Assembly: GCA_964492825.1 (NCBI GenBank)
Contig: CAZBLP010000002.1
Location: 13,761-77,760 of the forward strand
Length of the DNA: 64,000 nt
Direction of reading: 5' to 3'
Source of the DNA: CAZBLP01 sp964492825
GTDB taxonomy: Bacteria; DYJV01
Below, piece by piece: positions 8,639-17,210 of this stretch (positions are counted from its first letter, which is position 1; every line of letters begins with the position of its first letter). The notes beneath the pieces are model-generated. The model ran no database searches and was not told the origin of the DNA. It saw nothing but the letters and a program-made list of their open reading frames with translations. The position numbers and the translations under genes were made by a program.

Positions 8639-8696
8639 GAAAAAACTCTTGATTTTTATATTTTTTTATTGTAACAGACCTGACTCTTTTCTCCTT

Positions 8697-8714
8697 GCCC
8701 TCACAATAAAGGGC
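8697..8714 (+). promoter_or_regulatory. Small hairpin in the rpsF leader
   Basis: GCCCT and AGGGC arms enclose an eight-base loop about 22 bases before the rpsF start. S6/S18 operon leaders in many bacteria bind the S6:S18 complex. This hairpin is in the right place but the CCG trinucleotide typical of that leader motif is not obvious, so a regulatory role is only a possibility. Confidence 0.3.
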
Positions 8715-8736
8715 TAATAAACCATAAGGAGGTAAT

Positions 8737-9048
8737 ATGAAATATTATGAATTAATGCTGATTATCAATGGAGAACTGTCGCAAGAAGAGGCATCAGCTG
8801 AATTTGAAAAATTTGAGCAGGTTGTTGAAAAAGGCAATGGTAAAATTTTAAAAGTTGATAATTGGGGATTAAAGAGATTTGCTTATCCAATTAAAAAGAA
8901 AAATAGCGGCTATTACTATGTGGTAAATTTAGGCGTTGACTATCCATTGTTAAGAGAATTAGAAAGAATCTTCAAAATCAATGAAAATCTATTCCGTTAT
9001 CTTTTTGTCAAATTAGACTCCAGGAAAATTGAAATTACAGAAGAATAA
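8737..9048 (+). CDS. rpsF: 30S ribosomal protein S6
   Basis: A 103-residue S6 that starts MKYYELMLIINGELSQEEA, with the conserved WGLKRFAYPIKKKNSGYYY near 48-66 and NLFRYLFVKLD near the C-terminus. It sits on the central region of 16S rRNA as a partner of S18. The start follows AAGGAGG. It heads a five-gene operon in which each neighbour overlaps the next. Its stop shares a base with the ssb start (TAATG), so translation is coupled. Confidence 0.97.
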   Translation: MKYYELMLIINGELSQEEASAEFEKFEQVVEKGNGKILKVDNWGLKRFAYPIKKKNSGYYYVVNLGVDYPLLRELERIFKINENLFRYLFVKLDSRKIEITEE

Positions 9049-9365
9049 TGGATATTAACAGAGTTTTTATTTCCGGGACTCTTACCAGAGAGCCAGAGCT
9101 CTCTTATACTCTGTCAAATAAAGCTATTTGCAGAATGAATATTATTGTAAGAGACCAGAATAAAATTAATTTTTTTAATGTAGTTGTTTTTGGGAAATTG
9201 GCAGAGTTTTGTGGTAATAAGCTTCAAAAAGATTCAAAAATTGTAATTGAAGGAAAATTAAAATTTTCAACTTACACTATTAAATCAGGAGAAAAGAGAA
9301 GAAGTGTTGAAATTATAGCAGAAAAGGTGCATTATATTGAAAAAGGAGGAAAAATAGATGGCTAA
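9048..9365 (+). CDS. ssb: Single-stranded DNA-binding protein, short form
   Basis: An OB-fold SSB of 105 residues starting MDINRVFISGTLTREPELSYT, followed by FFNVVVFGKLAEFCGNKLQKDSKIVIEGKL, the standard SSB core. It lacks the long flexible linker and the acidic DDDIPF-type C-terminal tip of typical SSB, ending in VEIIAEKVHYIEKGGKIDG, so it probably cannot recruit repair partners in the usual way. Position between rpsF and rpsR is where ssb commonly lies. Another full-length SSB may be encoded elsewhere. Its 3' end overlaps rpsR by 8 bases. Confidence 0.88.
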   Translation: MDINRVFISGTLTREPELSYTLSNKAICRMNIIVRDQNKINFFNVVVFGKLAEFCGNKLQKDSKIVIEGKLKFSTYTIKSGEKRRSVEIIAEKVHYIEKGGKIDG

Positions 9366-9615
9366 TAACAGACAATTTATGAGAAGGTTTCCAAGAAAAA
9401 AAGTATGTTATTTCTGTACACATAAAGATGCAGATTTAAATTATAAAAATATTAATTTGTTGAAAAGATTTGTTACTGACAGGGGCAAAATTTTACCAAG
9501 TAGAATTACAGGTACATGTGCTTTTCACCAGAGAGCATTGGCTAAAGAGATTAAAAGAGCTAGAGTTATGGCTTTACTACCTTTTACAACAGCAAATGAA
9601 TATAAAAGGAAATGA
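9358..9615 (+). CDS. rpsR: 30S ribosomal protein S18, zinc-binding (C+) form
   Basis: An 85-residue S18 with the conserved LLKRFVTDRGKILPSRITGTCAFHQRALAKEIKRARVMALLPFT core. It has CYFC near residue 17 and CAFH near 52, the CxxC..CxxH set of the zinc-binding C+ version. S18 binds S6 on the 30S platform. An AAAGGAGG site lies inside ssb. The TGA stop overlaps the ATG of the downstream membrane protein (ATGA). Confidence 0.96.
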   Translation: MANNRQFMRRFPRKKVCYFCTHKDADLNYKNINLLKRFVTDRGKILPSRITGTCAFHQRALAKEIKRARVMALLPFTTANEYKRK

Positions 9616-10556
9616 ATTTAATAGAGAATAGAGCTATTATTTTAGGAGCTTTAATAGGCTCTTTCCTATATTTGTTATCGTCAATTATGCCGTTAATTGG
9701 CGGAATTATAAGTTTTTTTTCACCAATACCATTAGGGTATATAGGTTTTACAGATAACAAAACAAAACTTTTGTTATGCTTGTTTTTTACCTGTGCAATA
9801 ATTTTTTTTGCAGCAGGAAGAATAAGTGTGATTTTATACTTAATACAGTATGGAGCACCGTTTTACCTGTTCTTTGAATTTTACAATAGAGGTATTGAAG
9901 TAGGAAAATCAATTTTTATTACAGCTTTAGTAATAATTTTAATGTTAATGATTTTAGCAAGTTTCTATGTTGGATTTAATTTTTCTCAAGTTACAGAATA
10001 TTTAACAAAATTTTTAGATGCTAATTTTCAAGAAGTATTAAAGAGTTATAAAAAATTTGGAATTTCAGAAAATGAAATCAGCCAGATTGCATCTAATTTA
10101 AAAGTTTTTGGACGCACTCTTGTGAAAGTATTGCCGTCATTAATGGTAATGTTTTATACAAGTATATTTTTGATTAATTTGCCTATTGCGGAAAAATTAG
10201 CTAAAATTAAAATTAAAAATTTTGATTTTAAATATTATAAATATCCTTTTTTCTTTGTGTGGGTATTTATAATAGCAGGTTTTGGTATTTTTTTTCTACA
10301 CAAAAGTTTTATATGGTGGGTACTTTTAAATATTCTTATAATATGCTCATTTGTGTTTTTGATTCAAGGTTTTTCGGTTATTGAATGTTGGTTTGAAAAG
10401 ATAAATTTCTCAAAATTTATGAAGAATTTACTTTATATTCTAATACTTTTTTCACAATTTTTACTTATATCCATTGCTGTAATAGGATTATTTGACAACT
10501 GGTTTGATTTTAGAAAAATAATAAATAGAGGAGGAACTAATGAAAATAATACTTAA
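9612..10556 (+). CDS. DUF2232 (YybS-like) integral membrane protein
   Basis: A 314-residue hydrophobic protein with about eight predicted membrane segments (for example IILGALIGSFLYLLSSIMPLI at the N-terminus and LLYILILFSQFLLISIAVIGLF near the C-terminus). Position between rpsR and rplI is the conserved location of the DUF2232/YybS family, whose function is unknown. The sequence is consistent with that family in length, topology and start. It overlaps rpsR by 4 bases and rplI by 17, so it is translated together with ribosomal proteins. Confidence 0.75.
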   Translation: MNLIENRAIILGALIGSFLYLLSSIMPLIGGIISFFSPIPLGYIGFTDNKTKLLLCLFFTCAIIFFAAGRISVILYLIQYGAPFYLFFEFYNRGIEVGKSIFITALVIILMLMILASFYVGFNFSQVTEYLTKFLDANFQEVLKSYKKFGISENEISQIASNLKVFGRTLVKVLPSLMVMFYTSIFLINLPIAEKLAKIKIKNFDFKYYKYPFFFVWVFIIAGFGIFFLHKSFIWWVLLNILIICSFVFLIQGFSVIECWFEKINFSKFMKNLLYILILFSQFLLISIAVIGLFDNWFDFRKIINRGGTNENNT

Positions 10557-11040
10557 AGAGGATGTAAAGGCTTTAGGTAGCATAGGAGACATTGTTACTG
10601 TAAAAGACGGATATGCAAGAAATTATTTGATACCAAAAGGTCTTGCAGTTAGGGCAAATGAAAAAAATATGAGAGAATTTTTACATCACAAAAGAATGAT
10701 TGAAAGAAAGTTAAATAAGGTAAAAATCAAAGCAGAGGAACTAAAAGCAAAGTTAGAAGAAGTGGAATTAAATATTAAGCAAAAGCTTGGTAAAAGCGGC
10801 AAGCTTTTTGGGGCTGTTACGTCACTTATAATTGAAAAAGAGTTGGCATCCTTTGGCCTTGACATTGACAGAAAGAAAATACTTCTTAGAGAGCCCATAA
10901 AGACTCTTGGTAATTTTGAGATTGATGTAAAGTTGCATCCTGAAGTAATAGCAAAATTAAAAGTAAATGTAATTGACGAAGAGAAAAAAGAAGAGGTTGC
11001 TGCAGAAAAAACAAAAGAAGAAGAGGTAGCTGGCAATTAA
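10540..11040 (+). CDS. rplI: 50S ribosomal protein L9
   Basis: A 166-residue L9 starting MKIILKEDVKALGSIGDIVTVKDGYARNYLIPKGLA, the conserved rRNA-binding N-terminal domain, then a long central helix (about 45-75) and the C-terminal domain with KLFGAVTSLII. An extra charged tail rich in Glu and Lys (about 147-166) exceeds the usual 148-residue length. It starts after GGAGG inside the upstream gene. Its last 4 bases overlap the convergent unknown gene. Confidence 0.96.
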   Translation: MKIILKEDVKALGSIGDIVTVKDGYARNYLIPKGLAVRANEKNMREFLHHKRMIERKLNKVKIKAEELKAKLEEVELNIKQKLGKSGKLFGAVTSLIIEKELASFGLDIDRKKILLREPIKTLGNFEIDVKLHPEVIAKLKVNVIDEEKKEEVAAEKTKEEEVAGN

Positions 11041-11708
11041 TTTTGCCAGTTATCCTTTGGAATTTTAATTATTTTATTGTCACCTTTAAATGTTTTATCT
11101 TTATTCTCTTCTTTACTGGGAAAGATAAGTTTTCTCAATTCATTGGCATATTTTTGTACAATATAAGGTTTTGAATTAAGAACCTTATTAGCAAATTCAG
11201 AAATATTGTCTATTTTTTTTACATTAAGCAGATAGTTTTGAAGTTTATCAATATTTTCTATTGTTTTTTCAGCATCAACCAACTCAAGGAGAATTAAACA
11301 GCCTTGATAGTTTCTTTCGATTTTTCTTAATTCAAGATTTTTTTCAGCTAGTCCATAACCCATTATAAACATGTGATTTATCTGGCCAAGAGATATAGTC
11401 TCCCATTTGGTGTTTTGATTACTTGTCCTAACTATTTTTGAATAGGGTACAACATCATCTTCAAGCATAAATGGATTGATTTTAGCCACAGAATAAGATT
11501 TCGTATAATCATTTTTAAATAAAAAATCTGAAACAATTTTCAATTCATATTCATTAAACAATTTTGCTACAAATACAGCTTTATTGTGATAATATTCAGG
11601 TATTTTATATTTTTTCTTAACTTCCTTCACTTCTTTTTTCGTAACATTAATTTTTTCCAAATAAAATTTTGAGCCGTCTGTTATTATCACGGAAACTTGG
11701 AATCTCAT
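11037..11708 (-). CDS. Hypothetical protein, no recognised family
   Basis: A 223-residue soluble-looking protein starting MRFQVSVIITDGSKFYLEKI. No signal peptide, membrane segment or catalytic motif is apparent. It is rich in Lys, Glu, Ile and Asn, and the C-terminal 25 residues are highly charged and probably disordered. A possible AAAGG ribosome-binding site lies 8 bases before the ATG. It lies upstream of nothing else on its strand and converges with rplI with a 4-base overlap, so its mRNA has no separate 3' region. Codon use is like its neighbours, which supports a real gene, but I cannot assign a role. Confidence 0.6.
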   Translation of the reverse strand: MRFQVSVIITDGSKFYLEKINVTKKEVKEVKKKYKIPEYYHNKAVFVAKLFNEYELKIVSDFLFKNDYTKSYSVAKINPFMLEDDVVPYSKIVRTSNQNTKWETISLGQINHMFIMGYGLAEKNLELRKIERNYQGCLILLELVDAEKTIENIDKLQNYLLNVKKIDNISEFANKVLNSKPYIVQKYANELRKLIFPSKEENKDKTFKGDNKIIKIPKDNWQN

Positions 11709-11770
11709 AAGTTATACCTTTTCCAATATTTTTTCCACTGTATTTTCAGTTCAATAAGATAAACTAAGTT

Positions 11771-12442
11771 TTAGATAAATTCAAGGTAATTATTTACGTA
11801 TTTTTCAATAAATTGCAAAACCTTTAAACTACTATCACCTAAAACTTTTTGATAATTTTTTTTATAATCATTAAAAATATTTTCATCACCCTTATCTGTT
11901 ACAGCCTTAAAAACAAAGCATTTTTTTTTGTTTAATGCAGATACTTGCATTACAGCGGAAGCCTCCCAATCACCTATTGATGCATTATATTTTTTTAATA
12001 AATTTTCTTTTTTATTTTTGGAATCAATATTTTGGGTACCTGAAATAATTATACCTTTTTTAATATTTAGTTTTTGTAAAATATTATTGCAAGGTATAGG
12101 TACTTCTACTTCAAATTGAGGCTTAAAGTCTCTTGTGGTATAAAAATCATATTCTATGGCTTTTGTGCAGAAATAGAGATCTCCTACCTCTGCATCATCT
12201 GAAACAGCACCTGCAGAACCAAAATTTATTATTAAAGCTATTTCCTTAAAATTATCAATTGAATATTGGAGAAAACTTGCAGTTCTTATTTTGCCAAGTC
12301 CGGATTTTGCAACAAAAAATTCCAAATTTTTAAAATTACATTTAAAATATTCAAAAGGTTTTTCACCTATGATTTTTGAAACATTACAATGTTTTTTTAT
12401 AAAATTTACTTCTACATTTAAAGCTGATATAATTAATATCAT
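11771..12442 (-). CDS. Nucleoside phosphorylase-fold hydrolase (MTA/SAH nucleosidase or futalosine hydrolase)
   Basis: A 223-residue purine nucleoside phosphorylase-fold protein. It starts MILIISALNVEVNFIKK, has a NFGSAGAVSDDAEVGDLYFC segment (the ..NxGxAG.. motif), and ends the active site with GDWEASAVMQVSAL, equivalent to the DMEGAA segment of MTA/SAH nucleosidases. Closely related MqnB cleaves futalosine in the alternative menaquinone pathway, which many anaerobes of this kind use. The sequence alone does not decide between them. Start placed at the ATG with AGAGAA upstream. An in-frame ATG 93 bases earlier would add an N-terminus foreign to the family. It is divergent from the M24 peptidase. 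Confidence 0.75.
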   Translation of the reverse strand: MILIISALNVEVNFIKKHCNVSKIIGEKPFEYFKCNFKNLEFFVAKSGLGKIRTASFLQYSIDNFKEIALIINFGSAGAVSDDAEVGDLYFCTKAIEYDFYTTRDFKPQFEVEVPIPCNNILQKLNIKKGIIISGTQNIDSKNKKENLLKKYNASIGDWEASAVMQVSALNKKKCFVFKAVTDKGDENIFNDYKKNYQKVLGDSSLKVLQFIEKYVNNYLEFI

Positions 12443-12534
12443 AGTTAGATTCTCTTTTAAACAAAGTTGCATTAATTTGCAATAATTTTTTTTTATACTA
12501 CAAAATAAAAAAATTATGTGATAATGGAAAAACA

Positions 12535-13737
12535 ATGAAGAATTTGAAAAAACTACTTATTGAAAATGGTATTAATTTTTGTCCTGAAGATGAAATTAAA
12601 GGTAGAATAGAGAAATTAACATTGTTTATGCAACAAAAAAACATCTCCACAGCAATTATTTTTTCAAAAGTCAATAATTTCTATTTTACCGGCACAAATC
12701 AGGAACAGATTTTAGTTGTATATGCTGACAAGCCTCCTATTCTTTTTGTTAAGAGAGATGTGGGCAGAGCATATATAGAATCTTCAATTAAGATTATAGA
12801 AATTAATTCTTTTAAAGATTTAAAGAAATATATTTATGCTGAAAAAATAGGTATTGAATATAACTATATTACAGCAACACAATTTTTAAAACTAAAATCT
12901 TTTTTTAACGTTGAATTTATTGATATTACTCCTGCGATTTTCAATATTAGAAGCATTAAATCTGATTACGAGCTTAATTTAATGGGAAAAGCAGGCTCAA
13001 TTGCTAATAAAGTTTATGTTGAAGCCCTTAATTTTTTAAAAGAGGGTCTTACAGAGATTGAGTTTGGGAGTATAATGTTTTCTCTTGCCCAAAAATACGG
13101 ACATGAGGGAGTTCTCAGAACAGGTTCAATTGATTTTGCACCGGTTTCCTGGCATATATTAAGCGGAATAAGCGGCACGGTTCATGGCCAATATGATGCA
13201 CCTGCTTCAGGAATTGGGCTTTCTCCTGCATTTCCAAATAGTGCAAGTAGAAAAAAAATAAAAAAACATGAACCTATAATGGTTGATTTCGGAATATGTT
13301 ACTATGGTTATCAAGTTGATGTTACAAGAATGTACTGTATTGGAGAGCCTGGTGAAAAATTTGTTCTCTATTATGAAAAAGCAAAAGAGATTGAAAAATA
13401 TATTTTAAGTAATTTAAGGGAAAATGTTTCTGCTAATGCTATTTTTGATATTAGCATAGAAAAAGCTAAAAATTTGAATGTTTATAATGAATTTCTCGGT
13501 ATAGGCAAAAATAAAAAAAGATTTATAGGGCATGGTGTGGGACTTGAAACATCAGAAATACCTCTTGTTGCAAAAAATTCAAAACATACAATTACAGATA
13601 GAATGACTATAGCAATTGAGCCTAAATTTGTTGTCCCTGGTTTTGGTATTATTGGTATTGAAAATACAATTGTTTTAAATAGTGGAACTTGTCAAAAATT
13701 AACTACAATACCTGAAACTATTTTAAATACCCAATGA
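12535..13737 (+). CDS. M24-family Xaa-Pro peptidase
   Basis: A 400-residue creatinase/prolidase-like metallopeptidase, with an N-terminal creatinase-type domain (about 1-145) and a pita-bread C-terminal domain. The dinuclear metal ligands are visible: DFGICYYGYQVDVTR (two aspartates), FIGHGVGLE (histidine), AIEPKF and GIIGIENTIV (two glutamates). It should remove N-terminal residues ahead of proline from peptides in the cytoplasm. No clear Shine-Dalgarno sequence exists. A GATAAT box with upstream TG ends 9 bases before the ATG. Its stop is directly abutted by the stop of the convergent cytochrome gene, with no gap. Confidence 0.88.
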   Translation: MKNLKKLLIENGINFCPEDEIKGRIEKLTLFMQQKNISTAIIFSKVNNFYFTGTNQEQILVVYADKPPILFVKRDVGRAYIESSIKIIEINSFKDLKKYIYAEKIGIEYNYITATQFLKLKSFFNVEFIDITPAIFNIRSIKSDYELNLMGKAGSIANKVYVEALNFLKEGLTEIEFGSIMFSLAQKYGHEGVLRTGSIDFAPVSWHILSGISGTVHGQYDAPASGIGLSPAFPNSASRKKIKKHEPIMVDFGICYYGYQVDVTRMYCIGEPGEKFVLYYEKAKEIEKYILSNLRENVSANAIFDISIEKAKNLNVYNEFLGIGKNKKRFIGHGVGLETSEIPLVAKNSKHTITDRMTIAIEPKFVVPGFGIIGIENTIVLNSGTCQKLTTIPETILNTQ

Positions 13738-15414
13738 TTATTTAAGGGGAAATCCGTTCAACAATCTTTGTATTAATTTTTTATCCAAAGGCCTTGAATT
13801 AGGATAAATAAAATTTTGTAAAATTTTTCCATTTGTTGTTGTAATTTTTTCTAATGGAAAATCTATTTGAAAACCATCTTTTTTGGGTTGGAAAGTATTA
13901 TCAATATTTCCATCTTTTCCAATCATACCATATCCAAGGCCTAATGATTTTAAATTTTCATGGCACGAAAAGCAGGCTCTTCCATACTTTGTAGTAGTGT
14001 GAGGCACGTAAGGAGAAAAATTAAGAAGCATTTTTTTATTATTTAATCTTATGTTTAAATTTTTATCTGTCCATGATACATAAAATTGATAATCAGGTCT
14101 TACAGGCGAAACTTTTCCTCTTTGGTTAATTCCTAAAATTGGGTCATCCCATCTTCTGTATGCCCAGCCAAGATACCATACACCTAACTTTTTTTTGCCT
14201 GATATATAATCTGTTTCTTTTGGTGGAAGCTGTTTTTCAGGAATGAAAATATTACCTTTTTTAAACTTACTAATTTCTCCGTAATCACCGAGACTTTTAT
14301 ATAAAATCTCCTGAGTATCAGGAATATTTGTATCTTTTAAAAATTTCCATTTAAAATATCCTGTAAAATCTTCCCTAATAACATTTATTCCAAAATCCTG
14401 AAAACCCCAGATTGAATGACAGGTGTAACATTCAAGATTTTTGTGAAGTTTATGAGGTAAATTATTCTCATTGATTTTTTTTGCAAATAATTTTTTATTT
14501 GAAATTTTTGTAATTAAATATTTTCCGTTTTTATGGCAATTTAAACATCTGATTTTTACAGATTCATATTTGAAATTTTTCTGTTTTCCATTACCCATTA
14601 TCTCTTCTTTCCCATGACAATCTACACAATCCATTCCTTTTAGAAAATGAATATCTTCCTGTAACCTGTGCTGATAAATCCCATAAATTTTAGAAGGAAA
14701 TTTACCATTAATAAAAGGTGAACGATAGGTAACAGAATAATCATGCTCAAAATAACCTACATAATCCATTCCTGTTCTATTAAAATTATGACAATGCAAG
14801 CATTGGGCAGTAGGAATTTTTTTATAGAACCTGTGTTTATGTTTTCCATTATTTTTATACAATACATGACAGGCTGAACAACCGGAACTCCTATGTTCGC
14901 CAAATCTTTTACTTCCTTCTGTGTTAATATGACATCTTAGGCAAACTTTTCGAAGAAAATCATCAACCAAAGCTTTTTCAGGTATTTTATCAGTTGCCGA
15001 AGTTTTTATTGCAGAAAATTTTTTATAAAAAGTTTTTTGGGCTCCCCATAAATATCTTGTAATATTAATAATACCGTTATTGGTGCTCATTAAAGAAGTT
15101 TTAACATTTAAAATATCTTGCCTATGACAATTAAAGCATTTTAACTTGACAAATTTCATGTCAGAAGGATTAATTATAATGTTTTTATGTGCTAATTTTT
15201 TATCATAAGTTTTGTTATTACCATTATGGCAAAAGGTGCATTTGAAATTATGTGTATTATCAAGAGCTGAAATATCATTATGGCAATTTGTGCAGGATGA
15301 TTTAAATTTAGGTTTGATAAAATTTTTATCAAGTTTGGTATCAATGAATTTTATTTCACTGGAAAAGCTTAAGGAATTCAATAAAATTATAATTAGAATA
15401 AAAAAAATTCTCAT
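13738..15414 (-). CDS. Exported decahaem cytochrome c
   Basis: A 558-residue protein with an N-terminal signal peptide (MRIFFILIIILLNSLSFSSE) and ten CxxCH haem sites: CTNCH, CTFCH, CFNCH, CLRCH, CSACH, CLHCH, CVDCH, CLNCH, CYTCH and CFSCH. Two come close together at the N-terminus, and the last is about 100 residues after the ninth, following a WDDPILGINQRG-containing stretch without haems. It should be a periplasmic or surface electron carrier, or a multihaem reductase. I cannot match it to NrfA, octahaem nitrite/hydroxylamine/tetrathionate reductases or MtrA with confidence. No ribosome-binding site is seen. A TAAAAT box lies 6 bases before the ATG. It is divergent from hcp. Confidence 0.88.
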   Translation of the reverse strand: MRIFFILIIILLNSLSFSSEIKFIDTKLDKNFIKPKFKSSCTNCHNDISALDNTHNFKCTFCHNGNNKTYDKKLAHKNIIINPSDMKFVKLKCFNCHRQDILNVKTSLMSTNNGIINITRYLWGAQKTFYKKFSAIKTSATDKIPEKALVDDFLRKVCLRCHINTEGSKRFGEHRSSGCSACHVLYKNNGKHKHRFYKKIPTAQCLHCHNFNRTGMDYVGYFEHDYSVTYRSPFINGKFPSKIYGIYQHRLQEDIHFLKGMDCVDCHGKEEIMGNGKQKNFKYESVKIRCLNCHKNGKYLITKISNKKLFAKKINENNLPHKLHKNLECYTCHSIWGFQDFGINVIREDFTGYFKWKFLKDTNIPDTQEILYKSLGDYGEISKFKKGNIFIPEKQLPPKETDYISGKKKLGVWYLGWAYRRWDDPILGINQRGKVSPVRPDYQFYVSWTDKNLNIRLNNKKMLLNFSPYVPHTTTKYGRACFSCHENLKSLGLGYGMIGKDGNIDNTFQPKKDGFQIDFPLEKITTTNGKILQNFIYPNSRPLDKKLIQRLLNGFPLK

Positions 15415-15420
15415 TTTTAA

Positions 15421-15449
15421 ATTTTATTCAATATTTTGATTTAAGTCAA
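15421..15449 (-). promoter_or_regulatory. Candidate promoter of the decahaem cytochrome gene
   Basis: Minus strand TTGACT (15449-15444), exactly 17 bases, TAAAAT (15426-15421), then six bases before the ATG. The -35 box is one arm of the palindrome between this gene and hcp, so a regulator bound there would block this promoter. The predicted mRNA would be leaderless. Confidence 0.55.
15436..15449. promoter_or_regulatory. FNR/HcpR-type palindrome between the cytochrome gene and hcp
   Basis: TTGATTTAAGTCAA has perfect TTGA-N6-TCAA arms, the pattern bound by the CRP/FNR family, including HcpR, which is known to control hcp in sulfate reducers and other anaerobes. It sits about 70 bases before the hcp start codon and overlaps the -35 box of the divergent cytochrome gene. 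Confidence 0.6.
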
Positions 15450-15519
15450 TTCTTTTATTGTAAAATTATATTAAGAAAGTTTTAATCTTTAAATAAACAA
15501 AAATCAAAAGGAGGATAAA

Positions 15520-17148
15520 ATGTTTTGTTTTCAATGTGAACAAACTGCAAAAAATCAAGGATGTGAAAAAGTAGGAGTATGCGGGAAAAAACCCGATGTA
15601 GCAGCTCTTCAAGATTTGCTCGTGTATATGCTCAAAGGATTATCTGTTGTTGCAAATGAAGGAAGAAAAGTAGGTGTTAATGAAAAAGATGTTAATGTAT
15701 TTACATGCGAAGCAATGTTTTCTACATTAACCAATGTTGATTTTGATCCTGAAAGATTTGTTGAATTAGTAAAAAGAACCTATGAACTTAGAGAAGCTCT
15801 AAAGGAAAAGGTTAAAGCAAATGGTGGAACCATTGATGAATCTATTGATGCAGTTTCATACAAACCATCAGGCAATAAAGATGAGCTTGTAAAAGAAGGT
15901 GAAAAACATGGTGTTAAATCTGACCCTGAACTTGGAGAAGATATATTATCATTAAGAGAAACACTTATTTACGGTTTAAAAGGTGTTGCAGCTTATGCTG
16001 ACCATGCTCAGATTTTAGGGAAAGAAGATGACAGAATTTATGCTTTTATGCATGAAGCTTTGGCAAAATCTCTTGATAAAACTTTAAGCATAGAAGATTA
16101 TCTTGGTTTAGTGCTGAAATGCGGAGAAATAAACCTAATCACTATGGAAATTCTTGATGCTGCTAATACAGGAACTTACGGACATCCTGTTCCAACAAAA
16201 GTGCCTCTTGGTCACAAAAAAGGTAAGGCTATTCTTGTGTCTGGCCATGATCTTAAAGATATGGAAGCAATTTTAAAACAAACAGAAGGTAAAGGAATAT
16301 ATGTTTATACACATGGTGAAATGTTGCCATGTCATGGATATCCTGAATTAAAAAAATATGAACATTTTTACGGACATTATGGCACAGCATGGCAAAATCA
16401 GAAAAAAGAATTTGCTGAATTCCCAGGTTCAATAATTATGACAACAAACTGTATTCAGGAGCCACAAGAAGTGTATAAAGATAATATTTTTACAACAGGT
16501 CTTGTTGGCTGGCCAGGAGTGACTCATATAACTGATAAAGATTTTACTCCAGCTATAAATAGAGCTTTGGAATTGCCAGGTTTTGAAGAAGACTTAGATG
16601 CTGGTTCTGTAATGACAGGATTTGCAAGAAATGCAGTGCTTGGTGTGGCAGATAAGGTAATTGATGCTGTTAAAAACAAGCAGATTAGACACTTCTTTTT
16701 AGTTGGAGGCTGTGACGGAGCAAGGGCATCAAGGAGTTATTATACTGAATTAGTGGAAAAAATTCCTCAAGATTGTATAGTTCTTACACTTGGTTGCGGT
16801 AAATTTAAATTTTTTGATAAAGATTTAGGTGATATTGGCGGTATACCAAGACTTCTTGATGTTGGCCAGTGTAATGATGCATACTCAGCAATTCAAATAG
16901 CTGTTGCTCTTGCAAATGCGTTTAATTGTGGTGTTAATGATCTGCCGTTATCTTTGATTCTCTCATGGTATGAGCAAAAAGCTGTTGCGATTTTACTGAC
17001 TCTTTTACACCTTGGTATTAAAGATGTGAGAATTGGACCAACCTTGCCAGCTTTTATATCTCAAAATGTGTTAAATGTACTTGTTGATAAATTTGGATTA
17101 AAGCCTGTATCTACAGCTGATGATGATTTAAAAGCTATTCTTGGATAA
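15520..17148 (+). CDS. hcp: Hybrid cluster protein (hydroxylamine/NO reductase), class I
   Basis: A 542-residue Fe-S protein that reduces nitric oxide or hydroxylamine and protects anaerobes against nitrosative stress. N-terminal MFCFQCEQTAKNQGCEKVGVCG gives C-x2-C-x7-C-x5-C, the [4Fe-4S] motif of the class found in strict anaerobes. Hybrid-cluster ligands can be seen in the GEMLPCHGYPEL, TTNCIQEP, TLGCGKFKFFD and DVGQCNDAYSA segments. It is cytoplasmic with no signal peptide. An AAAGGAGG site precedes the ATG, and a strong terminator follows the stop by 2 bases, so it is a single-gene transcript. The upstream FNR/HcpR-type palindrome suggests induction by NO or nitrite. Confidence 0.96.
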   Translation: MFCFQCEQTAKNQGCEKVGVCGKKPDVAALQDLLVYMLKGLSVVANEGRKVGVNEKDVNVFTCEAMFSTLTNVDFDPERFVELVKRTYELREALKEKVKANGGTIDESIDAVSYKPSGNKDELVKEGEKHGVKSDPELGEDILSLRETLIYGLKGVAAYADHAQILGKEDDRIYAFMHEALAKSLDKTLSIEDYLGLVLKCGEINLITMEILDAANTGTYGHPVPTKVPLGHKKGKAILVSGHDLKDMEAILKQTEGKGIYVYTHGEMLPCHGYPELKKYEHFYGHYGTAWQNQKKEFAEFPGSIIMTTNCIQEPQEVYKDNIFTTGLVGWPGVTHITDKDFTPAINRALELPGFEEDLDAGSVMTGFARNAVLGVADKVIDAVKNKQIRHFFLVGGCDGARASRSYYTELVEKIPQDCIVLTLGCGKFKFFDKDLGDIGGIPRLLDVGQCNDAYSAIQIAVALANAFNCGVNDLPLSLILSWYEQKAVAILLTLLHLGIKDVRIGPTLPAFISQNVLNVLVDKFGLKPVSTADDDLKAILG

Positions 17149-17150
17149 GA

Positions 17151-17177
17151 AAAAAGCCCGGTTTAACCGGGCTTTTT
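17151..17177 (+). terminator. Bidirectional intrinsic terminator between hcp and the ClC gene
   Basis: AAAAAGCCCGGTT and its complement AACCGGGCTTTTT form a GC-rich stem with a very short loop, with T-runs on either strand. It serves the convergent hcp and chloride-channel genes. Confidence 0.9.
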
Positions 17178-17210
17178 ATGTTATAATAAAAGTTTAGTCG
17201 AAATATAAAA

